In this document: piece by piece, positions 33,479 through 45,300 of the stretch
Position numbering within the stretch: the first letter of the stretch is position 1
Layout: each line of letters starts with the position of its first letter
From: Brachyhypopomus gauderio
Taxonomy: Eukaryota > Chordata > Actinopteri > Gymnotiformes > Hypopomidae
Direction: 5' to 3'
Length of the DNA stretch: 64,000 nucleotides
Assembly (NCBI RefSeq): GCF_052324685.1
Contig: NW_027506917.1
Location: forward strand, 248,001 to 312,000
The notes under the pieces: generated by a model
The model's database searches: none
Told to the model about the DNA's origin: nothing
What the model saw: the letters and a program-made list of their open reading frames with translations, nothing else
Program-made: the position numbers and the translations under genes

Positions 33479-33565
33479 CAATTATAATAATTATAATAAT
33501 TTATATTATTATTATTTATATTACTATTATTATTTAATTATTATTATTACTATTGTTATTATTTT
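33479..33565. repeat. (ATT/TAA)n simple repeat
   Basis: An AT-only trinucleotide-like run lies directly beside the Tc1-like element. Confidence 0.9.
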
Positions 33566-33904
33566 AAACTGTTTACAAAGGTGTCGTAAAATGTAGCAGT
33601 AGTGTCGTAAAGTGTTAACGCAAAGTTTGCATGCGCAAAATATCTGCCCGATACGTCCCTGGGCCAATCGCAACACGCATGCGCACATTTTCTCACGCAT
33701 GCTCGGTACGGATCGGGCAGAGTGTACGGATCAGGGAATCACAGTGGCATATGCCACTGACATCTGTACGTAAGATGTCGATGTTAATGACATATGCCAG
33801 CGTAACCTTTACGTAAGATGCCAATGCCTTTCCGTGTTATTACCGCTATTGGGTGGCGTTGTTCAATCAACGATTTCCCAGGCTTTCCCACTGGGACCTA
33901 CCTT

Positions 33905-34140
33905 TTCCGGTTTGTTAATGTCGTGTTTTTGTTAATGTTGTTGTGTTTTTGTAATTTGTAATTGGGCTTAGTTAATGTCGCTGTGTTTTTGTAATTTGTA
34001 ATTGTGCTTAGTTAATGTTGTGATTTTGTTAATGTCATTGGGTTTTTGTTATTTGTAATTGTGTTTAGTTAATGTCGTTGTGTTTTTGTTAATGACATTG
34101 TGTTTTTGTCATTTGTAATTGTGCTTAGTAAGTATCGTTG
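33905..34140. repeat. Minisatellite, variable 40-60-bp units
   Basis: The phrase 'ttagttaatgtcgttgtgtt' followed by 'tttgtaatttgtaattgtgc' recurs about four times with variants. Some units contain an extra internal 'gttaatgacattgtg' block. It is a compound tandem repeat with no coding meaning. Confidence 0.8.
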
Positions 34141-35185
34141 TGGTTGGCACTTCACGGCCACTGTAATGTACAGACCGGTACACACCGTATATGAAGGGAG
34201 AATTGAACCCAAATGCCGTTAGAAACCAATAAGGATGAATGCTTATCACTGGGACTGTGTGTATGAAATAAAACACACGCGAACAAACAGAAAGCACAGC
34301 ATAAAACCACTATGCATACACACAGTGGCAAAACGAAACTCAAAATGATGTGGAAAACTCAACGCGTAAAAATAAAGCACAACCGTAGAATGGAAAACAA
34401 CGTGGAATACTCAACATGTGAAAAGGCAAAACTAAACCGTATAGACACGGGAGGAAAATAACAAAGGTAACTAAAAGAACGCGGAAGAAACTCAACACGT
34501 AAAATGAAACCAAGGACGCCAGGGGAAGTGACCGGCAACAGGCGAACGCCGCAACAAAACAAAACCCTTCCCAAAATAAAAGAGTAACTGACAGGAAGAG
34601 ATAAGACTGGAGGAAAACTTGAGATGGGCCAGAAGTGGCGCAGGAGGTAGATACTCGAATAAGTAAAAGTAAAAGGTAGAGAGAGAGAACAAGAGAAAGA
34701 GAGTAAGGTGGAGAGAAACATTCACACGGGAACGCACTAGGACTGACTCGGTGCCTCTTATGGAGGTAGAAGGTGTGGCATCCAAGCCAGCCCTGACACA
34801 GCCAGCAAGGCATCATTACGGGAGCTAGTGTGTTTGGTACACCTTTACTGCCTCCGTCTGCTGCCCTCAAAACTGAATCTATGGAATAGGGAAAAAAAAA
34901 CCCATTTAGAACTCAGAATAAATAGAGGAACAGTACAGATAGAACAATCCTAAATTGCATTTTTGATTAATAAAGTACTACATATAAGCATATACCACTT
35001 AGAGCATTCAATTGTTATATAGTACACTATGCCTGACCCAGATTTTTCTGGTCCATAAGCAACAACTTGATAAGCTCATCCAATATTACATTGCACCTTG
35101 CTTATTACTCAATATCAGTGGCCCAGACTATGTAATTTGGTGGCTGTCCTCTAGTCTCATGCCCAGTTCCATTTACTAACCTGAC
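34141..35185. other. Region without recognised genes, downstream of the kinase
   Basis: A minus-strand open frame at 34340-34870 is low-complexity (Ser/Leu/Phe-rich) and lacks motifs. The phrase 'aa(a/t)actcaac(g/a)(c/t)gt(a/g)aaa' recurs three times near 34350, 34408 and 34490, suggesting degenerate repeat DNA. Confidence 0.4.
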
Positions 35186-37328
35186 TTAGTTCTGAAGACC
35201 TTCTGAAAACCACTGATGTGCCAGAACATCCTCGAGCACAGGACGTTTTTCAGGGTCCTTTTGCAGACACCATGTTAGCAGATGGCGGCAGTCTGTGTGT
35301 GTAGCAACGGGATTAGTTGAGAAAGAAAATCAGTTACCATCTGAAACCTCTGATCTGACTGTTCTAATGGCTTATTCAAAGTTTTTAAATGACAGAACTG
35401 TACAGAAACCTTCATCACTAACAAAAACTAAAAAGACTGAACAAGTCTTTTTTATAATTTTAAGACGGTTACAAAATGTTGTATTGCCAATTCTCCATTC
35501 TTCATTAGTACATTTTATCAATCTGTGGTTGTGTATTACATTACCAGATGAAATAATTACATAAATTATCATTTTGCAATTTAGAATTTCTAGTTATCTT
35601 GAAGATGCTTCTGCCTTTTCACCTCTGGATGGGTTTCCCTTGAAGCAGAGGTCTGCCTCAACAATGTCCTCCTCCTTCTCAAAGGGCACATCTCCACAGA
35701 TAATGCTGTAGAGGAGCACACCCAGACTCCAGATGGTGGCTTGACGGCCCTCATACGTCCTGTCAATCAGCCATTCAGGTGGGCGGTATACCTTGGTGCC
35801 TAAGACAACGAGAGAGAATCATCAGTAACAAAATAACAAGTTTATAATAGTCTCTAATTTGATCCCATTTTTTAACTTGAGGTGCACATTTCATTCCTAT
35901 GGTGAATAACCTTCAAAGCGCCTGTAGGGTTCGGTCTTAAGCAGATCGCCACAACCAAAGTCGATCAACTTGACGTCAAGGGTGTCGGTGTTGACCAGAA
36001 GGTTTTCTTCCTTGACGTCTCTATGCAGAACTCCACGGTCACGGCAGTGAAGGACAGCCTGAACCACCTGACGCATGATCAATCGTGCCAGTGGCTCAGG
36101 TAGTTGGTATTGGTGCAAGTCCAAGAAATCAAACAGGTCCATGCAGGGGATGGGTCGCTCCAGAATCAAGATGAAGCAGTCGCAATCAAACCATTCTAGC
36201 AGCTCCACAATATGCTGACAACGAGGTGGCTTGCACACCATCTCCATTAAAGCCACCTCTAAGGGGAGACTGCGAGTTTCGCCGGGCTAAAATTAGGGAA
36301 CACATGGTTAGTATGGGTTTGAAGTTTTATAGTGGAATTATGGTTAGCAGGTTAACATGAAAGGGATCTGGATTGGTACCAATCATTAGATGAAACCTGA
36401 ATCTAAAAGTGAACTGTTTTCCATTCGTGTTGGGAGGAGTCACTGAATGGAAAATTAACAGCTTTGCGTTTATAGTCCCTTTGCAGTTTTACCCATCTAA
36501 AAAGTTCCAGACATTGTTGCAATATTACATAAGTAAAGATATTGAACTTACAACAGTGATGAACCGTTCTGTGTGATGCTTCGGCACAAATTTAATGGCG
36601 ATCTGGTCACATAAAAAACACAGCAAGTGAAGTTGTTTACACAAAACAGTCAGTACATTTAACATATATCTAAGGGCCTGCAGATGGTAGCCACAGCTTC
36701 TCAGGTAACTCATAAATCTGGAGTCTGATAAATACTCATCCACAGATTGTCAAGCTTATTACATTGTATAATCAGGATCTTTGTGTTCAAAAAGTGGAAA
36801 AAGGTCAAGGCACATTAGATTTGACCACTTGATTGCCATGTGAATAACAAAGGCTCTCTAGGGAAAATAGCTCCTTTCAAAGTTCTAATCACAATCTAAA
36901 ATAGAAATTAAGTCCCAAAATCATTCTTGTATTGTGTGCTGATGCTCACCTGTTTTCCATCAGCCTTGCGGACTCCTGCATACACTGAGCCGTATCCTCC
37001 TGTGCCCAGGAGATCTCCCACAGTGTAGCGTGAATTGAAGCTCACTACATGAAACAAAAACAAGTTACATCATTGTACAACATAAGATTCAGTCAAAATA
37101 AATTTCAGCAGGTGTAAAATGCTGGTAGTGTTGAGGGTGCTATTCTAGACAGACCTTTGCACTCCTCCTCTCTCTTCTCTCTCTTCTTCTTCTTTGCCCG
37201 CGTCTCCATGGGGTGGGGTGTCAAGTCTTGAGGAGCATCCCCTTTCCTCTTCCTACTCCGCCTCAGAGGTTCCTCTTCTCGCCCTCGCTTTGCAGACAAC
37301 TTGCAGCTTCTGCTCACCTTGCGCTCAG
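35186..37328 (-). CDS. PIM-like serine/threonine kinase gene (first exon not found)
   Basis: Six minus-strand exons join in phase: 37328-37155, 37044-36950, 36602-36552, 36286-35911, 35799-35623 and 35292-35186, ending with TAA at 35186-35188. They encode about 326 residues. The amino part is basic (KKKKREKREEE). The kinase domain has the Gly loop LLGTGGYGSVYAG, the ATP lysine in IAIKFV, the PIM-type hinge LERPIPCMDLFDF, HRDVKEENLLV, DFGCG and YRPPEW, and it ends LAHQWF. PIM kinases are short, constitutively active Ser/Thr kinases without a separate regulatory domain that promote survival and growth. Teleosts carry many PIM-like copies. All splice sites are GT/AG, including one weaker donor, GTTATT. 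The initiating exon, which should end one base into a codon, was not identified upstream. No disabling change is seen. Confidence 0.88.
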
Positions 37329-38229
37329 CTAAAATGAAGAGAACACAATGTTTATGTAACCTTTAAGTAACGTTAGAATTATTTTAACATTAACCAATGG
37401 TTGACACATCTGAATTATACAAGTAAAAAAAAAACATATTCCACATTTCAAACAGAATATAATCAAATACAAATAAATTTAATTGAAACAGAAATGCTAG
37501 TTGAAATCTTAATCACTGCTGTTTCCCCATGTTTTTCTGCAATAATAATTTTAAATGTGAGCATCCTCTCTTTCTCATCGTCAATCATTTCTAAATCATT
37601 TCTTTGAAGAAAATGTAACTCGTGTGCTTGAAGAAAATGTATATGTACTATATGCACTGTAAATACAATTTCATCTTTCTTTGTTTAGACATTAGACTGC
37701 AGAAGCCTATGCCAATCTCGCCAGTAAACCACAGAGGGAGTAAATGTAGGCACTCCTTCAATGCTTGCTTTAAAACCATAGGATACATAGGCAGTATCAA
37801 AACACAAACTACTGAGAGACAGCAATTTTAGTTGTAATTTTAGAGACCATTTTGTGTTAATGCATCATTTATATTGGGGGTCTTTTATTTTGACATTTGG
37901 GGGGTTTGTGTTTTGTGGAGTGGCGAGATTACAGCTCGCGTTGTGTTCGGTGGATTGCTCCTACTTGCGAGGTGGATTAAAAAAAGTTAATAGTCCCATC
38001 CGTTGGCTCTAGTGTGGAATTTTGTTGAATAAGGCCTTTGTTCGGAAGCTAGAGTTTATTTTAAACTCCCACGCCTTTCATTACTAACACACCCGATAAT
38101 TATATCTGAGAATTATATATATGAGCAAATATAGTGTGTGTATCCTTATTTGTAGTAGTAATTCCGATCGCAAGATACATGCAAGGTAGGATGTGTTAGC
38201 TCAGTGGAAGTGGAAATTACCCAACACAA
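37329..38229. other. 5' flank of the kinase gene
   Basis: This must contain or precede the missing first exon of the PIM-like gene. Nothing convincing was found. From about 37860, G/T-rich DNA ('ggcgagattacagctcgcgttg') resembles LTR or transposon terminal sequence, but no ends were identified. Confidence 0.3.
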
Positions 38230-38560
38230 TTTAGTTTGTATAGGCCAAACTACGGCCCCTTAGGCTTTTTAATCCGACCCGCCAAACCTGTCTAAATGAT
38301 AGAACGTCATTCATTTCCCCTTTTTACCCTTTCATCTGCAATACCATCGTTTCCCCAATAGATGGCGCATTTATCCAGACACATTGACCACCGTTGGAGT
38401 GTAACTTTCCTGCTGCCGTTTTGCCCTTCGGTAAAAATGAGAGGAGCAAAGAAAAGAAAAGAAAAGTGGACACGGAGTGCCGAGTGTCTAAAAAAGAGTG
38501 GACAACAAAATATTTTTTCACGGAGGTCCGGCACAATCAACTGACTGCAATAAAACATTC
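38230..38560 (+). pseudogene. hAT transposase 5' end fragment
   Basis: 'aggccaaactacggcccctta' at about 38237 resembles hAT terminal sequence. About 180 bases later a frame encodes KRKVDTECRVSKKEWTTKYFFTEV, the amino start of the same hAT group as the fragments at 11305 and 29937. It decays before the zinc finger. Confidence 0.45.
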
Positions 38561-40764
38561 AAGTCTAGTCTTGCTTGTAAGCTCACATTGTCCTTGCCCA
38601 CAGAAGTGGGTACAAAGCACAAACTCCTTATATCACACAGACTGCTGCTGCATGCCACTGTTTAAAACTGGCCAGGTGATACCCAATACTTAAATAAGCC
38701 ATGTTACATAGATTACAAAGATTAATAGATATATGCTTTGGCAGCAGTCCAGATGAGGTATCAGAAGCCAGCAAAGCAGCATGACAATGTTTTGTTTAGA
38801 TTGTTTGGGGGTGTACTAAAATAGTGAAAAATGAAATACATTCAAATTCATTTGTCTTCCTCTGGTCCATCTGGTTCGTTCATTTGTCTTCCCCTGTTTG
38901 TAATAAATACTGTCCACATGTTTCATAATACAAATATGCAGTCATGGTCACTTGGCAGTCATGACTGAGTTGTTGTTATTCACATTCCCTTATAATACAG
39001 CTGACTGTCGAATGTTTAGGAGCAAGGAAATTTCATGACTGGATTTGTTGCACAGGTGGCATATTGTCACAGTTCCACGCTGGAAAGCACTGAGCTCCTG
39101 AGAGTGACCCATTCACAAATGTTTGTAAAAACAGTACGCGTGCCTAGTAAAAATATCTTATCAATGTCTATATGAAAGAAGAGGATCTGCCTCAGAACCT
39201 CGCCTTGAACATGGGGTTGAGCAAGGTGTCTCTGCCTCTCCATGTCAGGGCCTAAATGCAAAACACCAACCCAGGGCACAGAGGATGCATGAGCGTGTAC
39301 TGTTAAGATAATCAGGTCTATAAGAAGGGCTACAGTGCCATGTGAATTCATTACAATGTTGAAGACTATGTGATGTCTCATTTTCTGATAAAACTGATGT
39401 TTTGCTGGTCAGGTCATGTGCAGAAAGCTGATGGTTCTGCACCTCTGCCAGACCTTACAAACAAATAAATGTTTTTTTTTCTACTTTATCATGCATGGTT
39501 GTTTGGTTTGTTGAATATGCATGTAATCTTCAGTGTTACACAGTACCAGTGTGGAGTGGACCTGTGGGCTGGTGGATGTCCCATATAGATGGTCCTTCTA
39601 CAGGCATGCTAACATGGCTGACATTTGAGGGTCCGGCCGTACTTCCGCCGTGGATCACTGGCTCTTGGGGGTTGTAGGACACACCTGAAAATCCCACAGC
39701 AGGTAAAGTGAAACCCCAGCACGCCTCACAGTGAGGCTCAAATGCCTTGTAAGTGTTTCCCAATGAACAAGTAATTATAAGAAGGGCTATGGTGCCATGT
39801 GATGTCATTAGAATGTGGGGAGAAAGCTTAAGAATTTGTGATGTTAGAAATCTGTTTCTTTTTAAAAATGTTTATTTTTATTTGCTTTATTCATGGCCAC
39901 ATGGACAATGTTAACACATATATGTAACATGGTGGGATTTATGAAAATTGTGCTGAGTCAAAGAAATCAAAGAAATAACCCATGCTCCATTAATTATATT
40001 ATCCTGTACACATGAAATAAAGAGCTTGACAGTCATCAATAGAATAAATATACATGTTATTTTTCTGAACCTTAGAAACCTACTACATAAATGTGTATAT
40101 TTAATTTTTTATTATTATGAATAAGCCTATGGAAATCCATACTCATAAGAACTAAATATACTGTCTTACATAGAAGTATAAAATTATGTACAGTATATGG
40201 AAATGTATTTTTCTCACCATGAGTGGTACAACCTGGTGTGTCTATGAAGTTGTTTTGTTCCTGCCCAGGCCTTGGCTGGTCAATTCTGCAGGGGTAAAAA
40301 CTCATTCTCAAGGTGAAAAATAGAAAGGATAGAAAGATAGAAAGATCTACAAAAAATAGAAAGTAAATCAGATCTTATTTGTAAGATTTGTAAGGGTTGT
40401 AAGTCACAGAGCAAAATCTCATACGATCAGTTCTGAGCTTTTCAGCATCAAAATTGAAATCAAAACATTCCATCTTCCCAACCAAACATTCTAAACCAAA
40501 CATTCCAAAGTTGAGTAGCACATGTAATATCACAACTTCCAATTTTTTAACCAAAACACCAAATCAGCCAGGCTGCTACAATAACCTGATGCAGCCTGGC
40601 TTGTATACACCTTTCATACACCTTTTCCCTGGTCAAAGTCAGGCACTTTCAATGTCTATTTTCTTTCAATTTCTATTTTCAATATTTTCCAGTACCTTAC
40701 AGCTTAGGTGTAATTACAAATCAGTGATTCTTGAGACAAGGGACAAAACGGGGTTACAAATATA
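38561..40764. other. Non-coding stretch with a weak internal duplication
   Basis: 'ataagaagggctacagtgccatgtg' near 39318 and 'ataagaagggctatggtgccatgtg' near 39778 begin related sequences that continue for about 50-60 bases, implying an old local duplication. No gene is recognised. Confidence 0.4.
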
Positions 40765-42346
40765 CACTGCTCAAAAAAATAAAGGGAACCCTTAAACAAC
40801 ACAATATAATTCCAAGTCAACCACACTTCTGTGAAACCAACCTGTTCAGTTAGGAAGCAACACTGATTGTGAATCAATTTAACCTGCTGTTGTGCAAATG
40901 GAATAGACAACAGGTAGAAATGAGAGGCAATTAGCAAGACCCCCCCCCCCCCCCCCCCCTATAAAGGAGTGGTTCTGCAGGTGGGGACCACAGACCACTT
41001 CTCAGTACCTATGCTTTCTGGATGATGTTTTGGTCACTTTTGAATGTTGGTGGTCCTTTCACACTCGTGGTAGCATGAGACGGACTCTACAACCCACACG
41101 AGTGGCTCAGGTAGTGCAGCTCATCCAGGATGGCACATCAATGCGAGCTGTGGCAAGAAGGTTTGCTATGTCTGTCAGCGTAGTGTCCAGAGGCTGGAGG
41201 CGCTACCAGGAGACAGGCCAGTACACCAGGAGACGTGGAGGAGGCCGTAGGAGGGCAACAACCCAGCAGCAGGACCGCTACCTCCGCCTTTGTGCAAGCA
41301 GGAACAGGAGGAGCATTGCCAGAGCCCTGCAAAATGACCTCCAGCAGGCCACAAATGTGCATGTGTCTGCACAAGCGGTTAGAAACCGACTCCATGAGGA
41401 TGGTATGAGGGACCGACGTCCACAGATGGGGGGTTGTGCTTACAGCCCAACACCGTGCAGGACGCTTGGCATTTGCCAGAGAACACCAGGATTGGCAAAT
41501 TCGCCACTGGCACCTTGTGCTCTTCACAGATGAAAACAGGTTCACACTGAGCACGTGACAGACATAACATGAGACGCCGTGGAGAGCGATCTGCTGCCTG
41601 CAACATCCTTCAGCATGACCGGTTTGGCAGTGGGTCAGTAATGGTGTGGGGTGGCATTTCATTGGAGGGCCACACAGCCCTCCATGTGCACACCAGAGGT
41701 AGCCTGACTGCCATTAGGTACCGAGATGAGATCCTCAGACCCCTTGTGAGACCATATGCTGGTGCGGTTGGCCCTGGGTTCCTCCTAATGCAGGACAATG
41801 TTAGACCTCATGTGGCTGGAGTGTGTCAGCAGTTCCTGCAATGTGAAGGCATTGAAGCTATGGACTGGCCCGCCCGTTCCCCAGACCTGATTGAGCACAT
41901 CTGGGACATCATGTCTCACTCCATCCACCAACGTCACGTTGCACCACAGACTGTCCAGGAGTTGGCGGATGCTTTAGTCCAGGTCTGGGAGGTGATCCCT
42001 CAGGAGACCATCTGCCACTTCATCAGGAGCATGCCCAGGCGTTGTAGGGAGGTCATACAGGCATGTGGAGGCCACACACAATACTGAGCCTCATTTTGAC
42101 TTGTTTTAAGGACATTACATCAAAAGTTGGATCAGCCTGTAGTGTGTTTTTCCACTTTAATTTTGTGTGTGGCTCCAAATCCCGGCCTCCATTGGTTAAT
42201 AAATGTGATTTCCATTGATGATTTTTGTGTGATTTTGTTGTCAGCACATTCAACTTTGTACAGAACAAAGTATTCAATGAGAATATTTCATTCATTCAGA
42301 TCTAGGATGTGTTATTTGAGTGTTCCCTTTATTTTTTTGAGCAGTG
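40765..42346 (+). mobile_element. Second Tc1/mariner-like transposon, broken
   Basis: The 1582-bp element has 25-base perfect terminal inverted repeats starting CACTGCTCAAAAAAATAAAG, and TA on both sides (40763-40764, 42347-42348). It contains a C homopolymer near 40941-40959. The left flank is unrelated DNA, but the right flank is the intron of a P element, so the flanks do not form one pre-insertion site. Confidence 0.93.
41078..42087 (+). pseudogene. Tc1/mariner-like transposase, frameshifted, with deletion at catalytic site
   Basis: From the ATG at 41078 the frame covers the helix-turn-helix part ([33 protein letters not shown]). It then shifts near 41430-41440. The other frame carries [10 protein letters not shown] with the first Asp, and a further shift follows near 41550-41570. 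From about 41569 the frame runs to 42087 with SVMVWGGIS, LMQDNVRPH (second Asp) and IEHIWD (Glu). Where related enzymes have SPDLNPIEH, this one reads SPDLIEH. Two residues are missing, so the second-Asp to Glu spacing is 32 rather than 34. It should not be functional. Confidence 0.85.
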
Positions 42347-42348
42347 TA

Positions 42349-45300
42349 TAATAAGTATGAACTCCTAATAATTATATTATTTCTTTAAGTGATAGAATAT
42401 TTAAAAGGTAATCACAGTAAATAGTATATGTCTTTTATATCCAGCAGTTTCAAAAACTGAGGAAATAAGGGATGAGGATACAGAGAGAAGGGAAAGTGAG
42501 ATTGAACAAAGAGAGAACATGGCTAGTGAGGAGAGACAGGGAGAGCTAATACAACCCAGTGAGCCAGCAGCCAGTCAGCATAACCATCAGCCAGAAGCCA
42601 GCCAATCAGAGCTATTGAAAAAATTAAAGAGACAAGAAAGAATCATGAGGAAAACAAAGGCAGCACTACAAAAAATAAGGAAGGAAAATGCCACTCTCAA
42701 GAGACACTGAAAGTTAGGGACACAAAACTGATCAAAAGATCAAATGAAAGCATTAGGCAGACTAACCACAAAAGGGATGAAATTGAGCAATGAGACAATT
42801 AAGAAGGCGTTGAAAATTGGCTTTACTGCTGGTGGGACAGGTTACAAGACCCTGCAGGAACTGCAATTTCCCCTGCCAGGAATAAGAACCCTACAGAGAA
42901 GGATGCAATGCGTTAGATTTGAGCCTGGTGTGCTGACAGAGGTGTTTGATTTCCTTAAACTGAAGGTAGATGGGTTGACAGAGATTGAACGGGAATGTGT
43001 GTTGACCTTGGATGAAATGGCAATCACACCAAGTGTGGAGTTGCATATGCTTACCGGCAAACTCTATGGTGATGTGACTTTGCCAGGTCACACAGGAGTA
43101 GCAACACATGCTTGTGTCTTTATGCTGGCTGGAAGCACAAACACGGTGGAAGCAAGTAGTGGCATATCAAGTAGTGGCATATCAAGTAGTGGCGTATCAT
43201 TTCACTGGCAATACTACCAACAGAGCACAGTACAGGCCAATAATTATTGAATTAATACAAAGGGCAGCATCCATAGGGCTACATGTGTTCAACGTCACCA
43301 CTGACATGGGTAGCCCTAAGCAGGCCATGTGGAGATCCTTTGGGGTCAACCTCAATAAAACATCTGGGCCACATCCATCAACACCAGACAGACAACTTTA
43401 TTTCATGCCTGATGTCCAGAGCCGGCCCTGACCAATGTGGTGCCCTAGGCGAGATTTTGGTTGGTGCCCCCTGCATCATCAATCATTGTGTTGATTGTGT
43501 CACTATTAAAGAAACAAATAAAAAGCAAATGACTTAAATATTACCATATAACAAGCAATAAATATAAAGGTGTTGCACAAAAAATATTTTAAAACTATTT
43601 TACATAACGTAGTGCAGAGAACAACTTTTAAATATTAATAATAAATTTAAAATAAAAATAAAAAAACTACCACCAGTGCAAATCAGGGCAATTTGCCTAC
43701 TGCAACATTATTATTTCAAAAGTGCATTCGCAATGAACAGAGGGTTAGTATGTATTTATTTTAAGCTAAGCTAATCATAGCACCTCCTAGGATTGGGCAG
43801 TATGATGACTCTTTTCACCAAGATCATACAGAGGGGAAAAAGCCACAATGACAATTGAGTGTTGTGAGTCAAGCGAGCTGGTTTCAAAGAAAAACACAAC
43901 AGCTACAGATTGGCAACATTTTGGATTTGTTTCAAATAAAAAGGAGACCATTGGAGCACGCCCCCACGATTTTAATTCGATAATATGATTGGTTGATAAA
44001 ACTGCCAATCTATAATAAAAGCTCTCAATGTAAAAGGGCCTTTCTCTCTTTTACCTAGAAACAACGGTGTGAAATATTCTGATTGGTAGATTTTTTATTT
44101 CACTGCTGAGGTTGTTTTCCAGCACAAGTACGAAAAGTGGATTTGAAAGCCGATTTATAGGAAAAATACAAATTATTGGTGAAGCGTTATTAACATATAT
44201 TACATATAATAGATAAAGCATCCTTTTTAAGATCAATTAACCTTCAGAGAAGGCGTTGAAGTCCCTGACGATTCGCCAATGGTATAGTGTTAATTCACCA
44301 CATATTGCCATTATATTACCTGTTTTTCTGCCTTTTTGAGGTCTTTACAGGGAGATGTCACTCACTCTGTGGTGTACAGAGAAACAGTAACGAGGTGCGC
44401 AGAGCGCGCGGGAGGGCGGGTTGGCGCGCGGGTGATAGGTGTCGTGTGTTGTTATTATAAGAATTATTAATTTGACTAATATTATTAAACAATGAAATTA
44501 TGATTATGTGGACTTTGCTTGTTTTCACATTTATTAATTGTTCATTTGTTAAAAATAAAAACCGCATGCACGCGAGCGCCCCCCTGGACAGCCGGCGCCC
44601 CTAGCATTTGCCTATGTCGCCTAATGGAAGGGCCGGCCCAGCTGATGTCCCACATCTGGTAAAGAGCTTAAAACGTGCCCTTGTCCGTGGACATGTGTTC
44701 AAAATTCCTGAGGACATTGTAAACAAAGAGAACCTCCTCTCTAATGAGGTTTCAGTGGTCCCTATTAAAGACCTAGTGGCCTTTCAGGAAGGGATGGCAT
44801 TAAAAATAGCTCCACATCTGTCAGCTGCAGCCATCGAGCCAAGTCACTTTGACAAGATGAAGGTTGGTCCTGCTCTAAATGTATTCAGTAAGGCAACAAG
44901 TGCTGGGCTGAAACACATGGTGCAGCAAGAAAAACGCCCTCTGTCCTACACAACTACAGCGTGGCTACTGGAGCAAGTTGATCATTGGTTCAATCAAATG
45001 TCATCTCGTCATCCAATTAGGGCCTTGAGCAGACTGAAGATGGAGGAGTAGCAAAAGGCCATCACCTTCCTCCAGGACATTGTCCATCTGTTCCGTGGGA
45101 TGAAGATTGGTCAGAAGGGACACTGGAAGCCTGTTCAGACTGGGGTGATAATGGCAACAACATCAATTTTAGCCATACGAGAAGAGATGCTGACTAGAGG
45201 ACACAGGTTTGTGTTAACATCAAGTTTCACACAAGACTGCCTTGAAAATACCTTCAGCTGTGTGAGGTCTAAAAATCCTGTCCCAACTCCAGTGGAATTC

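Noticed and set aside
34340-34870. 176-codon minus-strand open frame
   Set aside because: Low-complexity Ser/Leu/Phe composition, overlapping long frames in other phases, and no motif or splice logic.
41030-41077. Upstream in-frame start for the second Tc1-like transposase
   Set aside because: The 16 extra codons do not resemble family members. The ATG at 41078 opens the conserved amino end.
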